From a virus, in IMG/VR virus record IMGVR_UViG_3300033148_006102, positions 1 to 64,000 of that record: a stretch of 64,000 nucleotides of DNA. One strand, given 5' to 3'. The notes below the pieces were generated by a model. That model was not told the DNA's origin, did no database searches, and saw only the letters and a list, made by a program, of their open reading frames with translations. This document shows positions 48,440 to 58,215 of the stretch, piece by piece (the stretch's first letter is position 1; the number at the start of each line of letters is the position of its first letter). The position numbers and the translations under genes are program-made.

Positions 48440-49522
48440 ATGGCTCGCGAGCGCATCTATGGTCTTGAAGGCTTCCGGGACCGGGCAGTCACTGGCATCA
48501 AGTTGTTCAATATGATCGTTGAGCAGCTCGAGCCGGATGTACGTATTCAGCTATTTGAGGCGTTGATTGAGGAACATCTGGCTGTAGGGCAATCTACGGA
48601 CGCCGTAGTTCAGATCCAACAAGATCCTCGTCAAGTTGAGAATGCGCTTGAATTCACAGAGGCATTTCTGGTCGCGCGCCAGGCATCATTACCGAGTGGC
48701 TTGGCAGTCAAGCAGCCCGCGCGGGTCGGCACCACCGCGGATATTGGTGCTACGTACGCGCCAACAGGTGGTTTGACACAGCGCGGATATTTCACCAGTG
48801 CGCCAACAACGGTGGACGGGATTCTGCTGGAAGATAACGACCGTATTTTGGTCAAGGACCAGATAAATGCGGACGAGAACGGAATTTACTACGCAGTTGA
48901 CGCAGCCGCCGGTGAATGGGACCGCGCAACGGACTTTGATCAAGATGAAGATGCGCGACCTAACTCATACCTGTGGTGCGAAGAAGGTGCCACGTGGGAA
49001 GACACCAGCTGGGTGCTGACGACGGATCGGCCGATTGTGGTCGGCGGTCTCAGCGGTACAGATCAAACATGGATACAGTTTGGTGGTGCAGGTGCGCTTG
49101 TTGCCGGCGATGGCATCAGTATCTTTGGCACAGTCATCTCTGTGCAACTAGACGGAGATTCAGCACAGGTATCGCCGGCAGGACTGAAGACGGCCGTACC
49201 CGTGTTGACGGATAAAGCACGGGCGTGTTTAACGACCACAACGGACGGCCAGCCAGCCTTTTCAGGAGGCATAACATCGACACCAGCTGGAAACAGTTAT
49301 CCCGCGGTGTTTGTAAACGGAATACAGTACAGGGTGGCATTAGACGACAGCGAACGTACTACCGCGCCTTGTTACTTCAGCGGAGATGGTGGCGCAACTG
49401 CGCGAGCCATTGCAGATATTGTTGCAGGAGATCGCCTGTACTGGAACGGTAGCCAAGTTATGCCGCCATTTCAGTTGGCGCCTACGGATACCATTATCCT
49501 AGCGTACGTAGATCACGTCTAG
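48440..49522 (+). CDS. Tail fibre / adhesin protein
   Basis: 360 residues. Helical N-terminal ~90 residues, likely the attachment part. From ~95, the phage fibre repeat pattern: ATYAPTGGLTQRGYFTSAPTT, LLEDNDRILVKDQINADENG, WDRATDFDQDEDARP. The C-terminal ~75 residues (NGIQYRVAL, CYFSGDGGATARAIADI, GDRLYWNGSQVMPPFQL) recur in the next protein. Probably a receptor-binding or tail-fibre subunit. Confidence 0.7.
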   Translation: MARERIYGLEGFRDRAVTGIKLFNMIVEQLEPDVRIQLFEALIEEHLAVGQSTDAVVQIQQDPRQVENALEFTEAFLVARQASLPSGLAVKQPARVGTTADIGATYAPTGGLTQRGYFTSAPTTVDGILLEDNDRILVKDQINADENGIYYAVDAAAGEWDRATDFDQDEDARPNSYLWCEEGATWEDTSWVLTTDRPIVVGGLSGTDQTWIQFGGAGALVAGDGISIFGTVISVQLDGDSAQVSPAGLKTAVPVLTDKARACLTTTTDGQPAFSGGITSTPAGNSYPAVFVNGIQYRVALDDSERTTAPCYFSGDGGATARAIADIVAGDRLYWNGSQVMPPFQLAPTDTIILAYVDHV

Positions 49523-49537
49523 GTAAGGAGTTATGAC

Positions 49538-50887
49538 ATGGGTGACGGCAAACAACTGTTTATTGATAGTGTTGAGAATGACAAACTGGCACCGAATGCG
49601 GTAGCTGGCAGTGCGTCAGGCGCGTCAGGAGACAATGTCATTGAGGCGGCATCGATAGATACTGCCGATTTGGCTTTAGATGCTGTGGATAACACGATCC
49701 TCGACCTCGCCGGAACCTATGATTTTGGTGGCGGTGGTGGTGATGTTCAAGTTGCTGATACGCCAGCTGGCCCAAGTAGTGCTACGAACAAGAACTACGT
49801 TGACGGCGTCGCGCAAGGCCTCAAGATCAAAGAATCCGTTGTGGCAGCGACAACTGGTCCGCTCACCTTAGCCACGGACTTTGAAAACGGCGATACGCTC
49901 GACACATCTGTAACGTTAACGACAGGCGATCGCATCCTGATTAAGGATCAGGCGTCCGGCGTTGAGAACGGTATCTATGTCGTACAGGCTTCTGGTGCAC
50001 CGGTGCGTGCGGCAGATCTACCCGCAGCAGATAACGCACGAAGCATCTTCGTCTTTATTGAAGAGGGCACGGTCAACGCTGATACTGGTTGGGTATGTAC
50101 CAACGATGCAGGCAGCGATGTCGTCGGCACAGACGCACTAGCTTTCACGCAGTTTACTGGTGCAGGTACATACACAGGTGGTAACGGTATCGACGTCTCC
50201 GGCACAACGATCAGTGCGGATCTCGCAGCGCCAGGCGCCGGAACAGGTGGTTTGGAATTTGTCGGCATTGAGATGGCAGTAGATGCTGGTAACGGTATCG
50301 AATTGACTGCTGGGGGTGTCGCAGTTGAGCCATATAGCGGCGCAGACACGAGCGTTGCTCCGTTGACAGTGGATGGCGACGGCGCCGGTGTCGATACAGA
50401 CGATGTTACGATTGAGCATGCGGCAGGCGTCCTTAATGTGAAGGCAGATGGTATTGGCGCCACGGAATTGGATGAAACCGATACATATGACTTCACAGGT
50501 GGCAGTGTTGACGTAGCTACACAAGCAGCCGGAAACAATTCTACGAAGGCTGCGTCGACGGCATACGTCCAAGGCGAGGTTGCCCAAGCAACAGCTGGTG
50601 ACAAAGAGCTCACACCAGCGGTCACAGCAGGCAATTACTCCACAACTGGCATCACCATTTCAGCTACGCCTAAAGGCTATGTTGGCGTGGCAATAAATGG
50701 TGAGTGGTATACCGTTGGTAATGGCGTTCGCACGAAAGACTGCTATTTCAGTAACGATGGTGGAGCAACGGCAAGAGCTATTTCCGCGATTGTGTCTGGC
50801 GATACGTTGTATTGGAATGGCCCACAGGTGACGCCGCCGTTTGAACTCGCAGCGACTGACCGCGTCGACTTGCACTACGAAGTCTAG
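49538..50887 (+). CDS. Tail fibre / adhesin protein
   Basis: 449 residues. Contains the same KDQ fibre motif (TTGDRILIKDQASGVENGIYVV), a module YSGADTSVAPLTVDGDGAGV ... EHAAGVLNVKADGIGATEL that recurs in the large fibre downstream, and the C-terminal CYFSNDGGATARAI / LYWNGPQVTPPFEL domain of the upstream fibre. The three genes have exchanged modules. Receptor binding is inferred. Confidence 0.7.
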   Translation: MGDGKQLFIDSVENDKLAPNAVAGSASGASGDNVIEAASIDTADLALDAVDNTILDLAGTYDFGGGGGDVQVADTPAGPSSATNKNYVDGVAQGLKIKESVVAATTGPLTLATDFENGDTLDTSVTLTTGDRILIKDQASGVENGIYVVQASGAPVRAADLPAADNARSIFVFIEEGTVNADTGWVCTNDAGSDVVGTDALAFTQFTGAGTYTGGNGIDVSGTTISADLAAPGAGTGGLEFVGIEMAVDAGNGIELTAGGVAVEPYSGADTSVAPLTVDGDGAGVDTDDVTIEHAAGVLNVKADGIGATELDETDTYDFTGGSVDVATQAAGNNSTKAASTAYVQGEVAQATAGDKELTPAVTAGNYSTTGITISATPKGYVGVAINGEWYTVGNGVRTKDCYFSNDGGATARAISAIVSGDTLYWNGPQVTPPFELAATDRVDLHYEV

Positions 50888-50907
50888 ATAATTGAGAGTT
50901 AGGCCTT

Positions 50908-53900
50908 ATGGGACACGTCAAACAGACGGCCGTCAACAAGGTTGGCACGCCTACATACGAATCGTTGGAAGCGTTCTTGAATTTCTTCGCATCTTCAAGC
51001 GCGTATACCGGTGGCGTGTGCACGGATGGCGGTAGCGGTACATTGAATGTGACGGGCGGCTCGGCCATATTCAAAACCACGGACGACATAAATGCCGTAG
51101 TAGAATGGGCGGACTTTCTCGGCGAAATCGGAATGGCGTTGGTCGATAATTCGGTCAACTATATCTACGCAGATTATAACGCTGGTTCACCAGCGGTTGC
51201 TTCTACGACAAGCCCAACTATTTTTGCCGATAGTACCGTTGCGCTATTTGCCGCCGTATTCCGTAAAGGCACCGACCTGCACATCATGAATACGCCAGGT
51301 CAGTACGCAGATTTCATTCGTCAGAACAACATTAAGTTCTGGGAAATGTTCGGACCTCACCGTGTTAGCGGTATCTTGATCAGTGAAACTGGTACGCGAA
51401 ACATTGCTCTTTCAGCTGGCGCATACTACGTGGCAAATGTGCGGTTGGATTTCTCTTCGTACGATACTAGCGGTGCAGATGATTTCTCATATTGGTACAA
51501 CGATGGTTCGTGGCAAGAAGTCACGGCGCAATCGCAGATCGATAATACACAGTACAACGATTACGGTGTAGGTCTGGATTCATTGACTCCCAATCGTTAC
51601 GGCGTGCACTGGGTATTTTCTGATTGGGACGGCGACCATATTCAAGTTGTATATGGTATAGGCGATTATACGCTGGCGAAAGCCGAGGCTGCTACGATCC
51701 CAGCCAATTTGCCGCCGATTGTCGCACAGTATGGCTTTGTGGTCGGCAAGATCATTATTCAAGAAGGTGCGTCTACTTTTATCGCAGCTGAGAGTCCTTT
51801 CGCTGTACAGTTTTCAGCTTCTGGTGCTACCAGCCACCTGGACTTAATAGACCTACAGGGCGGTACCACTGATCAGTATTATCATTTGACTGCAACAGAC
51901 TATGCGAACCGGCCGACCTGGGTAAAAGCAACCACAAGGCTGGTCCATGTATCGCAAGGCGGCAATGATGGCACGGCCACCGGTATGCCATGGCTACCAT
52001 ATTTGACTTTGAGCGCAGCTATCTCAGCATTTGGTGATGATACTGTCTATGTTTTACACGGAACCATTACAGAAACAGCTGTCGTTGATATTAGTGACAG
52101 GAAGAACATCGCGATTATTGGTGATGGGAACAAAGCGACAAATCTTCTCAACTCCACCACAACGCAGACATTGGAGTACACGCCCACTGCCGCCGGCGGC
52201 GAGGTCGCTCTCATTGGCTTTAAGATACGAAATACTAATGATGATGCTGCAAGCCAGGCGCTGAAGCTTGGGCCGATTGGAGCATCAGGCACGATCGATG
52301 GTCTATGGGTTCAGGATGTCCATTGTGCAGCGCGTGGTGGTTCAGCTGGTATAGCGCAAATCACCACGGATAACGCAGCGGGTGTATGGAGCGAGCATTT
52401 CATTGATGGCTTGACGATTGAGTGGCTGCAGGCGCCTACATCACCATCAACATCGTATGGTATTGATTTACAGACAAACTTGAATGCCGCTAATGTTATC
52501 AAGGTCAGTAATACTAGATTCTTGAACATTGGCTGGGGTGCTGGCGGAGTAAACGATGTCGCCGGTATGATCTTCCCGACAACAGGTGCTACGTCGGCAC
52601 AGTTCGAGATTGATGGTGTTCGCGCTCGCGGTATCGACATAGCGACGACCGCGGCTAAGTACATCCTTCATGGTGTAAACGTTAATTCACGCGTACGTGT
52701 CTGGGATGCGGATGTCGATGTATATTTGGGTGATGATTTGGCTGGCGCATTCTACGGCATGAATTTTGTTGAGGCATTTAATTGCCGCATGCGCGCGGAG
52801 CGTGATTACGGAGAGCATACAGCATTAGCAGCTAATATCGGCATGCGCTTGCTGGAGCAATCAGATGGTAACCATTCGTATATGGAACTGACTGCAAAGC
52901 CAGCCACTGCATTTGATTTTGATGAGATGACGGCCGCGCTAGTATTGGAAACTGGATTCACGAATCACAGTCGGAATACAGGTATTCTGCAGATTAGTGG
53001 TGGTGCCGGCGCAACTATTACCGTAAATGCCAACCAAGATGTCGCAGCAGTAATTGTTAGTACGTCAGGTGCTATTACAGCAGCTACTGCCGGACATGTC
53101 TCAGCCACGATAAAATTCACTCGCATTGCTGGCGTCGGGACAACAGATTTCCAAGATTTTGATGCCTGTCGTATGGTCGGTTTTGGCGGCTATAGTCGAA
53201 TAGGCTTCATCGATGCCGCACTTGAGTTGCTTACAAGCACCAGCACTACGCTTACAGATTGTGCTGCACTGGGGTTGGTGAAGGATTCATTGCTAGGCGC
53301 AGTATACGAGCTGTATGCAGGTTTACTCCAATATATAGATGCCGGTTCACCAGCTACGTTAACTGGATCTGCCATTATGCCGCGGTACAGGTCTGGTGCA
53401 TCAGGTACTCAGGATGTCTATACACAATCAAACGCTGTAACTGTCGCGCGATTTACGAAATCTGCAGATTCGAATATCAGCGTTAAAAACACCGAAGGCC
53501 AGCCGGTCATAGGTATTACGGAAGTTGTAGCTGGAACAGGCTGTGCTGGCGGCGGTAGTGATGGTTCTATCACCGTCAATGTTGGCGGCGGCGATGGCAT
53601 AAACGCTAATGCGAATGATGTTTCAGTGGATCCGTATAGTGGCGGTGATACTTCTGTGGCGCCAGCGTTTGTTGATGCAAACGGCGCAGGTGTGGATACA
53701 GATGATTCGACATTGACACATGCTGCGGGTGTACTCCAGGTTAAAGATGACGGTATAGGTCCTACACAACTAGCAGATACTGCGGTAGTAGCTGATTCAT
53801 ATACCAACGCTGATATTACAGTTGATGCTCAAGGACGGATTACAGCCGCCGCTGATGGTTCTGGCGGAGGAACACCGTGGGCTGAAGCCACGACGTTCCA

Positions 53901-55467
53901 TTGCCATGTTTCTGAGGGTGGAGATGATGGTACGGCTGACGGCAGTCCAGAGAAGCCATATCTGACATTGAGCGGCGCGCTTTCGGCAAATGGAAGCGAT
54001 ACAGCATATTATCTGCATGGAACGATAACGGAAACATCAACAGTTGCGCTGGCCGCATATACGAATATTGCAGTCATTGGTGAGGGTGAAGAAGTAACGC
54101 TGCTTACGAAGTCAACCACTGGTGTTACGCTTACATACATTCCGACAGCATCAACAAAGCGCAATGTGGTCATTAGGGATCTCACAATTGAGAATACTTA
54201 CGACGGCACAGGTAGTGAAGCTTATCACATCGGGCCTGGTTCCAGTGGTGATATGAACGGTTTCGTGATGCGTAATGTGCGCGGCCGCGCCCGTGGTAGT
54301 TTTCTTATCGAAATCGAGAACCAAGGTGGAACTGATTGGTCGGACTGCACACTTGAAAACTTGTCAATTGAGTGGGGCGCAGAGCCAACGTCGCCAGGTG
54401 CGACGACTGTCGGTTTCGAGATGAACGCGTTCGATGCTGGTGATGGCGAAGTTTTCATCAATGGTATGCGCTTCATAAACTTCGGTTATCCAGCAGCACA
54501 TTCGGTGAAGATCGTTGGCGTTCGTGGCCCGACGGCGGCAGGCGACATTCCTATTACCATTGCGCATGTGGAAGGCCGCGGTCTGATTTCATATTCAGAT
54601 GAAGACACGGCTGTGTTATCGGCGAGTAACTTCTCACCTTCGTCTGTATCCACGATGATAATTCGTGATGCGAACATTCAGATTGACATGGGTTCTGATA
54701 ACACATCGAATAATTACGGTGTGTACTGTCTTGAGATCTATGATAGTTTTGTAGAACTTGCTAGAACGTTTTCGGCTAATCCAAGCAGCGCGGATACAGT
54801 AGCTATTTATCGTCCAACGAAGCGTTCTGCGCATAATACTGGACAAACCATAATCACTGTGTCAGCAACATTAACAGCGTTTGATGATTCGCAGTCTGGG
54901 ATCGAATTGCAAGCTGGCGCAGATAACTACTGTCCCACTGAAAATACTGGTATTCTCAAGCTAATCGCGTCGGGAAGCAGCACGACGATTACTTGTTCGG
55001 AGTCGGCGGATGTGGCAGGAGTTGCTGTGTTGGGCGGATCGCGGCTCACGGTAGGAAAGATAACGGGTATTGTGGAGTTGGACCAGAGTGGCTCGTCCAA
55101 TACTTTTGTTAATTTTGATGGTGTGCGCTTTGACTATCCGGCTGCTGGAGGCAGTGAACAATTTGTTATAGCTGACGTAAATGCGATACTACATGAAGTG
55201 GACGCAGCTTTGACGCTTACAACATGCGCTGGCATAGGGGTTATACATACAGACTTAGGCACCATATATCATTACGTACACCGTGGTGTGGCAGCTTATC
55301 ATGCGCCTGGTCCAGGTTCGTATACGGGTTATGCAGTCCGAGAGCGTTCATCAGGATTAGGTACAACATACTTGCGGACTCCCGCAAACGGCGGTATTCA
55401 GCGTTCGAACTTTACATCGTCGTATACCGGACTTTCAGTAGATAGAACGAATCAGAGCTACGTTTAA
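50908..55467 (+). CDS. Large tail fibre/tailspike with two beta-helix modules
   Basis: 1519 residues. After an N-terminal attachment region, residues ~345-600 and ~990-1260 are two related copies of a repeat-rich beta-helix: LVHVSQGGNDGTATG...YLTLSAAISAFG and CHVSEGGDDGTADG...YLTLSGALSANG, each followed by HGTITET and a solenoid of short strands. The YSGGDTSVAP linker module shared with the previous fibre lies between them. Such parallel beta-helices often bind or degrade surface polysaccharide. No catalytic pair was identified. Confidence 0.75.
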   Translation: MGHVKQTAVNKVGTPTYESLEAFLNFFASSSAYTGGVCTDGGSGTLNVTGGSAIFKTTDDINAVVEWADFLGEIGMALVDNSVNYIYADYNAGSPAVASTTSPTIFADSTVALFAAVFRKGTDLHIMNTPGQYADFIRQNNIKFWEMFGPHRVSGILISETGTRNIALSAGAYYVANVRLDFSSYDTSGADDFSYWYNDGSWQEVTAQSQIDNTQYNDYGVGLDSLTPNRYGVHWVFSDWDGDHIQVVYGIGDYTLAKAEAATIPANLPPIVAQYGFVVGKIIIQEGASTFIAAESPFAVQFSASGATSHLDLIDLQGGTTDQYYHLTATDYANRPTWVKATTRLVHVSQGGNDGTATGMPWLPYLTLSAAISAFGDDTVYVLHGTITETAVVDISDRKNIAIIGDGNKATNLLNSTTTQTLEYTPTAAGGEVALIGFKIRNTNDDAASQALKLGPIGASGTIDGLWVQDVHCAARGGSAGIAQITTDNAAGVWSEHFIDGLTIEWLQAPTSPSTSYGIDLQTNLNAANVIKVSNTRFLNIGWGAGGVNDVAGMIFPTTGATSAQFEIDGVRARGIDIATTAAKYILHGVNVNSRVRVWDADVDVYLGDDLAGAFYGMNFVEAFNCRMRAERDYGEHTALAANIGMRLLEQSDGNHSYMELTAKPATAFDFDEMTAALVLETGFTNHSRNTGILQISGGAGATITVNANQDVAAVIVSTSGAITAATAGHVSATIKFTRIAGVGTTDFQDFDACRMVGFGGYSRIGFIDAALELLTSTSTTLTDCAALGLVKDSLLGAVYELYAGLLQYIDAGSPATLTGSAIMPRYRSGASGTQDVYTQSNAVTVARFTKSADSNISVKNTEGQPVIGITEVVAGTGCAGGGSDGSITVNVGGGDGINANANDVSVDPYSGGDTSVAPAFVDANGAGVDTDDSTLTHAAGVLQVKDDGIGPTQLADTAVVADSYTNADITVDAQGRITAAADGSGGGTPWAEATTFHCHVSEGGDDGTADGSPEKPYLTLSGALSANGSDTAYYLHGTITETSTVALAAYTNIAVIGEGEEVTLLTKSTTGVTLTYIPTASTKRNVVIRDLTIENTYDGTGSEAYHIGPGSSGDMNGFVMRNVRGRARGSFLIEIENQGGTDWSDCTLENLSIEWGAEPTSPGATTVGFEMNAFDAGDGEVFINGMRFINFGYPAAHSVKIVGVRGPTAAGDIPITIAHVEGRGLISYSDEDTAVLSASNFSPSSVSTMIIRDANIQIDMGSDNTSNNYGVYCLEIYDSFVELARTFSANPSSADTVAIYRPTKRSAHNTGQTIITVSATLTAFDDSQSGIELQAGADNYCPTENTGILKLIASGSSTTITCSESADVAGVAVLGGSRLTVGKITGIVELDQSGSSNTFVNFDGVRFDYPAAGGSEQFVIADVNAILHEVDAALTLTTCAGIGVIHTDLGTIYHYVHRGVAAYHAPGPGSYTGYAVRERSSGLGTTYLRTPANGGIQRSNFTSSYTGLSVDRTNQSYV

Positions 55468-55476
55468 GGAGTGGCT

Positions 55477-56040
55477 GTGTACGAGAACGTTATTATTAGT
55501 CGTAACGACGATCGTGTTCTTTTGTCGAACTCGGAAGAGATGGCTGTGCTTGACGCAGCTGATTGGGTTATTGACGCGGATATGGCAGCGGTTTCAGATG
55601 AGAATGGTAAGCCGAACGTGCCGCGTAAGTACTGGAAGCTTCCGAATGTCGGCGAGACTGTCGTTACTGAAATGCCGCAAGAAGAGAAAGATGTGGTGGA
55701 TGCCGACGAGGTTGCCGCGTACAAACTACAGAAGAAGCGGGAACTCGCCGACGAATGTCACGCATACATTATCAATAAATGCCCTGCGCATAATCAGATC
55801 ACGTTGTTTGGGATGCACTCGATCGCGCATCGAGAAAACAAGAACAATCGTGCGGATTACATTCAAGCGTTTTGGAATTGGTTGGATGAAGTAATCGCAC
55901 ACAACCACGTGAAGCAAGCCGAGGTCGATGCTGCGGCAGATACGGCGGCAGTTGATGCGGTGGCCCAGGACTTCAGTACGTTTGACACAGACTGGGGTAC
56001 GGGTTGGTTTATCGCGGAAGCACGTGCTATTCCTGATTGA
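55477..56040 (+). CDS. Tail fibre accessory / assembly protein
   Basis: 187 residues; the GTG with AAGGAG at a proper distance was preferred to one six bases earlier. Strand-rich N-terminus, then KYWKLPNVGETVVTEMP and a long helical C-terminal half ending FIAEARAIPD. Placed right after the fibre, as fibre assembly or chaperone genes usually are. The second half resembles the helical C-terminal domain seen in several phage fibre accessory proteins. Confidence 0.5.
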   Translation: MYENVIISRNDDRVLLSNSEEMAVLDAADWVIDADMAAVSDENGKPNVPRKYWKLPNVGETVVTEMPQEEKDVVDADEVAAYKLQKKRELADECHAYIINKCPAHNQITLFGMHSIAHRENKNNRADYIQAFWNWLDEVIAHNHVKQAEVDAAADTAAVDAVAQDFSTFDTDWGTGWFIAEARAIPD

Positions 56041-56041
56041 T

Positions 56042-56064
56042 TTGGGATTATACTAGATTACCAC
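56042..56064 (+). promoter_or_regulatory. Partial dyad element, copy 5
   Basis: TTGGGATTATACTAGATTAC then CAC; the left arm and ATTAT are kept but the core and right arm have diverged. It begins one base after the stop of the fibre operon. Confidence 0.35.
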
Positions 56065-56068
56065 GTTT

Positions 56069-56089
56069 GGCTCGCTATACTAGCGGGCC
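56069..56089. other. Strong hairpin in a promoter region
   Basis: GGCTCGCTA pairs with TAGCGGGCC (one G-T pair) around a 3-base loop. There is no T-tract. It includes TATACT and lies between the partial dyad element and the next GGTAGTGG leader, so it may be a transcription or RNA control structure. Confidence 0.45.
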
Positions 56090-56101
56090 GTACTAATCTC
56101 T

Positions 56102-56109
56102 GGTAGTGG
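56102..56109 (+). promoter_or_regulatory. GGTAGTGG leader motif
   Basis: GGTAGTGGATTAGAAGAGAC precedes the ATG of the recombination cassette by 17 bases, as in the copies near 21.6 and 43.3 kb. Confidence 0.4.
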
Positions 56110-56126
56110 ATTAGAAGAGACACACG

Positions 56127-56579
56127 ATGAACGAACGTGAGCACTTACCGCCAGTGCGCAAGGGCTGTCGGTACGAAGGTAATCTTGGCAAGACCAAATT
56201 CTATCTGACGTTGAACTATTTCCCTGATGGGCGCCTCGGAGAGATGTTCGTAGACTTGGCTCGTGAAGGGGCTGAGCTCCGGACGATGTATCATCAGTTG
56301 TCAATGTTAGTTTCACGGCTGTTGCAGTATGGATTGCCAGCAGAGAATCTGGTCCGTTGGTGGAAGGGCGTACGTTCTGAAATCAGTGGATTCATGAATG
56401 GTTGTGGAATTGCGGAGCTCGATAACAAGTCATACAGCAGTCTGTTTGATATGTTTGCCGCAATCATAGAACATGAGGCAATCGGCGAAGATGCAAGAGA
56501 GGCTAACAGCGGAGGAGTTTCAGGTCAAATACGGACGTGTCCCGAAGAGGAAACTGAAGAGGCGGCTGAAGCAGCATGA
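56127..56579 (+). CDS. TSCPD-domain protein
   Basis: 150 residues. GKTKFYLTLNYFPDGRLGEMF, VDLAREGAELRTMYHQLSML and LQYGLPAENLVRWW match the TSCPD domain, usually found at the C-terminus of ribonucleotide reductases (adenosylcobalamin-dependent class). A stand-alone TSCPD is common in phages, with unknown activity. First gene of the recombination cassette; overlaps the RusA gene by 89 bases. Confidence 0.75.
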   Translation: MNEREHLPPVRKGCRYEGNLGKTKFYLTLNYFPDGRLGEMFVDLAREGAELRTMYHQLSMLVSRLLQYGLPAENLVRWWKGVRSEISGFMNGCGIAELDNKSYSSLFDMFAAIIEHEAIGEDAREANSGGVSGQIRTCPEEETEEAAEAA

Positions 56580-57015
56580 TCTTGAGGCTATGGCGACGGA
56601 TGGGCAAAGCGAAGCCATAGAAGTACGTATTCCCGGCAAGATCCCATCTTCCAATCATATTTACGCGACAGTTCAAGCGGGCCGGAAGACACGGCGTGTG
56701 TTGAACAAGAAGGGTAAGGCCTACAAGACATATGTGAAGGCCTTGGTCGCAGACGCATGTCGTAAAGCTGGTGGACTTCGTAAATCTAGATGGTATAAGT
56801 TTACCTTATTCACATACTTTTCGTTGATCACACAGAAGGACGAAGTACGTAAGCGCGACGTATCGGATTGCATCAAGTTAATTGAGGATGCGACAGCTGA
56901 GGCGTTGAGGATCGACGACAAGCATAACAAGCGTGTCGAAACTGAGAAGTTCAACAATGATGGCGAAGAGTATATTGTGGTCAAAGTGAGGGTTTACGAA
57001 CCGCTGGTGGAGTGA
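56491..57015 (+). CDS. rusA: RusA-family Holliday junction resolvase
   Basis: 174 residues. After a basic lead (MQERLTAEEFQVKYG...KRKLKRRLKQ), VRIPGKIPSSNHIYATV starts the RusA fold. KKGKAYKTYVKALVADACRK and KRDVSDCIKLIEDATAEALRID follow; the aspartates in RDVSD and the later IDDKHN are the expected metal-binding residues. It should cut four-way junctions or replication forks to free phage genomes for packaging. TGATG coupling to the next gene. Confidence 0.8.
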   Translation: MQERLTAEEFQVKYGRVPKRKLKRRLKQHDLEAMATDGQSEAIEVRIPGKIPSSNHIYATVQAGRKTRRVLNKKGKAYKTYVKALVADACRKAGGLRKSRWYKFTLFTYFSLITQKDEVRKRDVSDCIKLIEDATAEALRIDDKHNKRVETEKFNNDGEEYIVVKVRVYEPLVE

Positions 57016-57917
57016 TGGCGAAGTTTACGGCCAAGCAAGTCGAAGACGCACTCGAGGAATACCATTATCGTAAGAATCCCGCCTGGGGCATCATCTTCCA
57101 GATGGGCTTTCAGATTAAAGATGACTGGTACGGCCACCAGCGTGTGGTGGATGGGATTGCTTGGCGTCGCCAGGCACACAAGTTTACGATCGACATTATC
57201 GAGATCAAAGTTAACCGATCTGACTGGCTCGCTGAGCTCAAGAGTGAGAAGTGGAAGGATACTTTTGAGATCGGCCAGCGGTTCTGGTTTGCGGCACCGC
57301 GAGGCGTCATTAAAGAAGAAGAGCTCCCGGCCGGCTGTGGGTTGTATCACGTCAATCCGGATGCGTCGAAGGTGAAGGTGCGTATTGCGCGTAACGCCAA
57401 GTCATTCACCCAGCGAGAGATCAAGACGCACACGATCCTGCGCCTCTTCATGAAGTACCAATGGAAAGTTGACGAGATTATTGAAGAGCGCGTCCAGGAA
57501 TTGTTGGGCGATAGACAGGAAGAAGTCGCCGAGCGCATACGCAAGGAACATGAGAAGGATCGCAAGATCAAGAAGTTGGAGAAGCAGCTTGAGCGTAATC
57601 CGCTGATTAATCCGCACATGTACATTTCACTTGAAGAGCTCTCGAATGCGCTAGGCGTGTTTGTGTGGAAGGACAAGATCTCGGAAGAAGAGCGGCTCAA
57701 GCGGTTGCGAGAGAAGCTATTGAAGCAGCTGAAGGTCACATCCCGTATGATGGGTTACAGCGGTCGGCAACTGCGCTCATTGATTAAAGATATGGATGAG
57801 TTGGTGAAATTTGCGGACTTTCTGCAGGATCTACGGACTCAATCGAAAGATAAGGTCATGGAGCCAGAAGAACGTGAAGATGCTGACTGGGAAGATGAGG
57901 ATGAAGACGATGGGTAA
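57015..57917 (+). CDS. MmcB-like PD-(D/E)xK nuclease with helical tail
   Basis: 300 residues. The first ~130 residues follow the MmcB DNA-repair family: VVDGIAWRRQAHKFTIDIIE, IKVNRSDWLAELKSEKW, FWFAAPRGVIKEEELPAGCG. D..ExK in DGIAW / IIEIK is the probable nuclease site. The remaining ~170 residues are a long charged coiled coil (RIRKEHEKDRKIKKLEKQLE) not found in small family members. Likely a repair or recombination nuclease. The end overlaps the next gene. Confidence 0.7.
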   Translation: MAKFTAKQVEDALEEYHYRKNPAWGIIFQMGFQIKDDWYGHQRVVDGIAWRRQAHKFTIDIIEIKVNRSDWLAELKSEKWKDTFEIGQRFWFAAPRGVIKEEELPAGCGLYHVNPDASKVKVRIARNAKSFTQREIKTHTILRLFMKYQWKVDEIIEERVQELLGDRQEEVAERIRKEHEKDRKIKKLEKQLERNPLINPHMYISLEELSNALGVFVWKDKISEEERLKRLREKLLKQLKVTSRMMGYSGRQLRSLIKDMDELVKFADFLQDLRTQSKDKVMEPEEREDADWEDEDEDDG

Positions 57918-58215
57918 GCGGCGAATGTGCGAAGAGGAAGAAGATCGGCGTCGCCGGCCGAACGAGTTCTTCGATGATTGGGAGAAAGAGAAGGATTTCC
58001 GCGAGGAAATGAATCATGAGCGTGAACTCGAGAAGGAAATGGACGAGTTAGATCGAATAGAAGCGGAAGCCTGGGAAAAGGAAATGGAACTCGAGGCTGA
58101 GGAAGCTGAGCTGCTCCCAGACTGGGATTGCATGTCCTGCGGCTACGAGTTTTGTGATGAAGAGGGCACGGAGTACTGCCCGTATTGTGGGTCATGGGAT
58201 ATAAGGAGGTATTAG
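57910..58215 (+). CDS. Acidic coiled-coil zinc-ribbon protein
   Basis: 101 residues. A very charged helix (EKEKDFREEMNHERELEKEM) and a C-terminal zinc ribbon: WDCMSCGYEF then YCPYCGSWDI. Coupled to the nuclease gene upstream and the SNase gene directly downstream. May tether one of the nucleases to nucleic acid. Confidence 0.55.
   Translation: MGKRRMCEEEEDRRRRPNEFFDDWEKEKDFREEMNHERELEKEMDELDRIEAEAWEKEMELEAEEAELLPDWDCMSCGYEFCDEEGTEYCPYCGSWDIRRY

Noticed and set aside
49975-50634. Minus-strand ORF of 219 codons within a fibre gene
   Set aside because: Serine/proline/alanine-rich shadow of a repetitive gene; no start signal.
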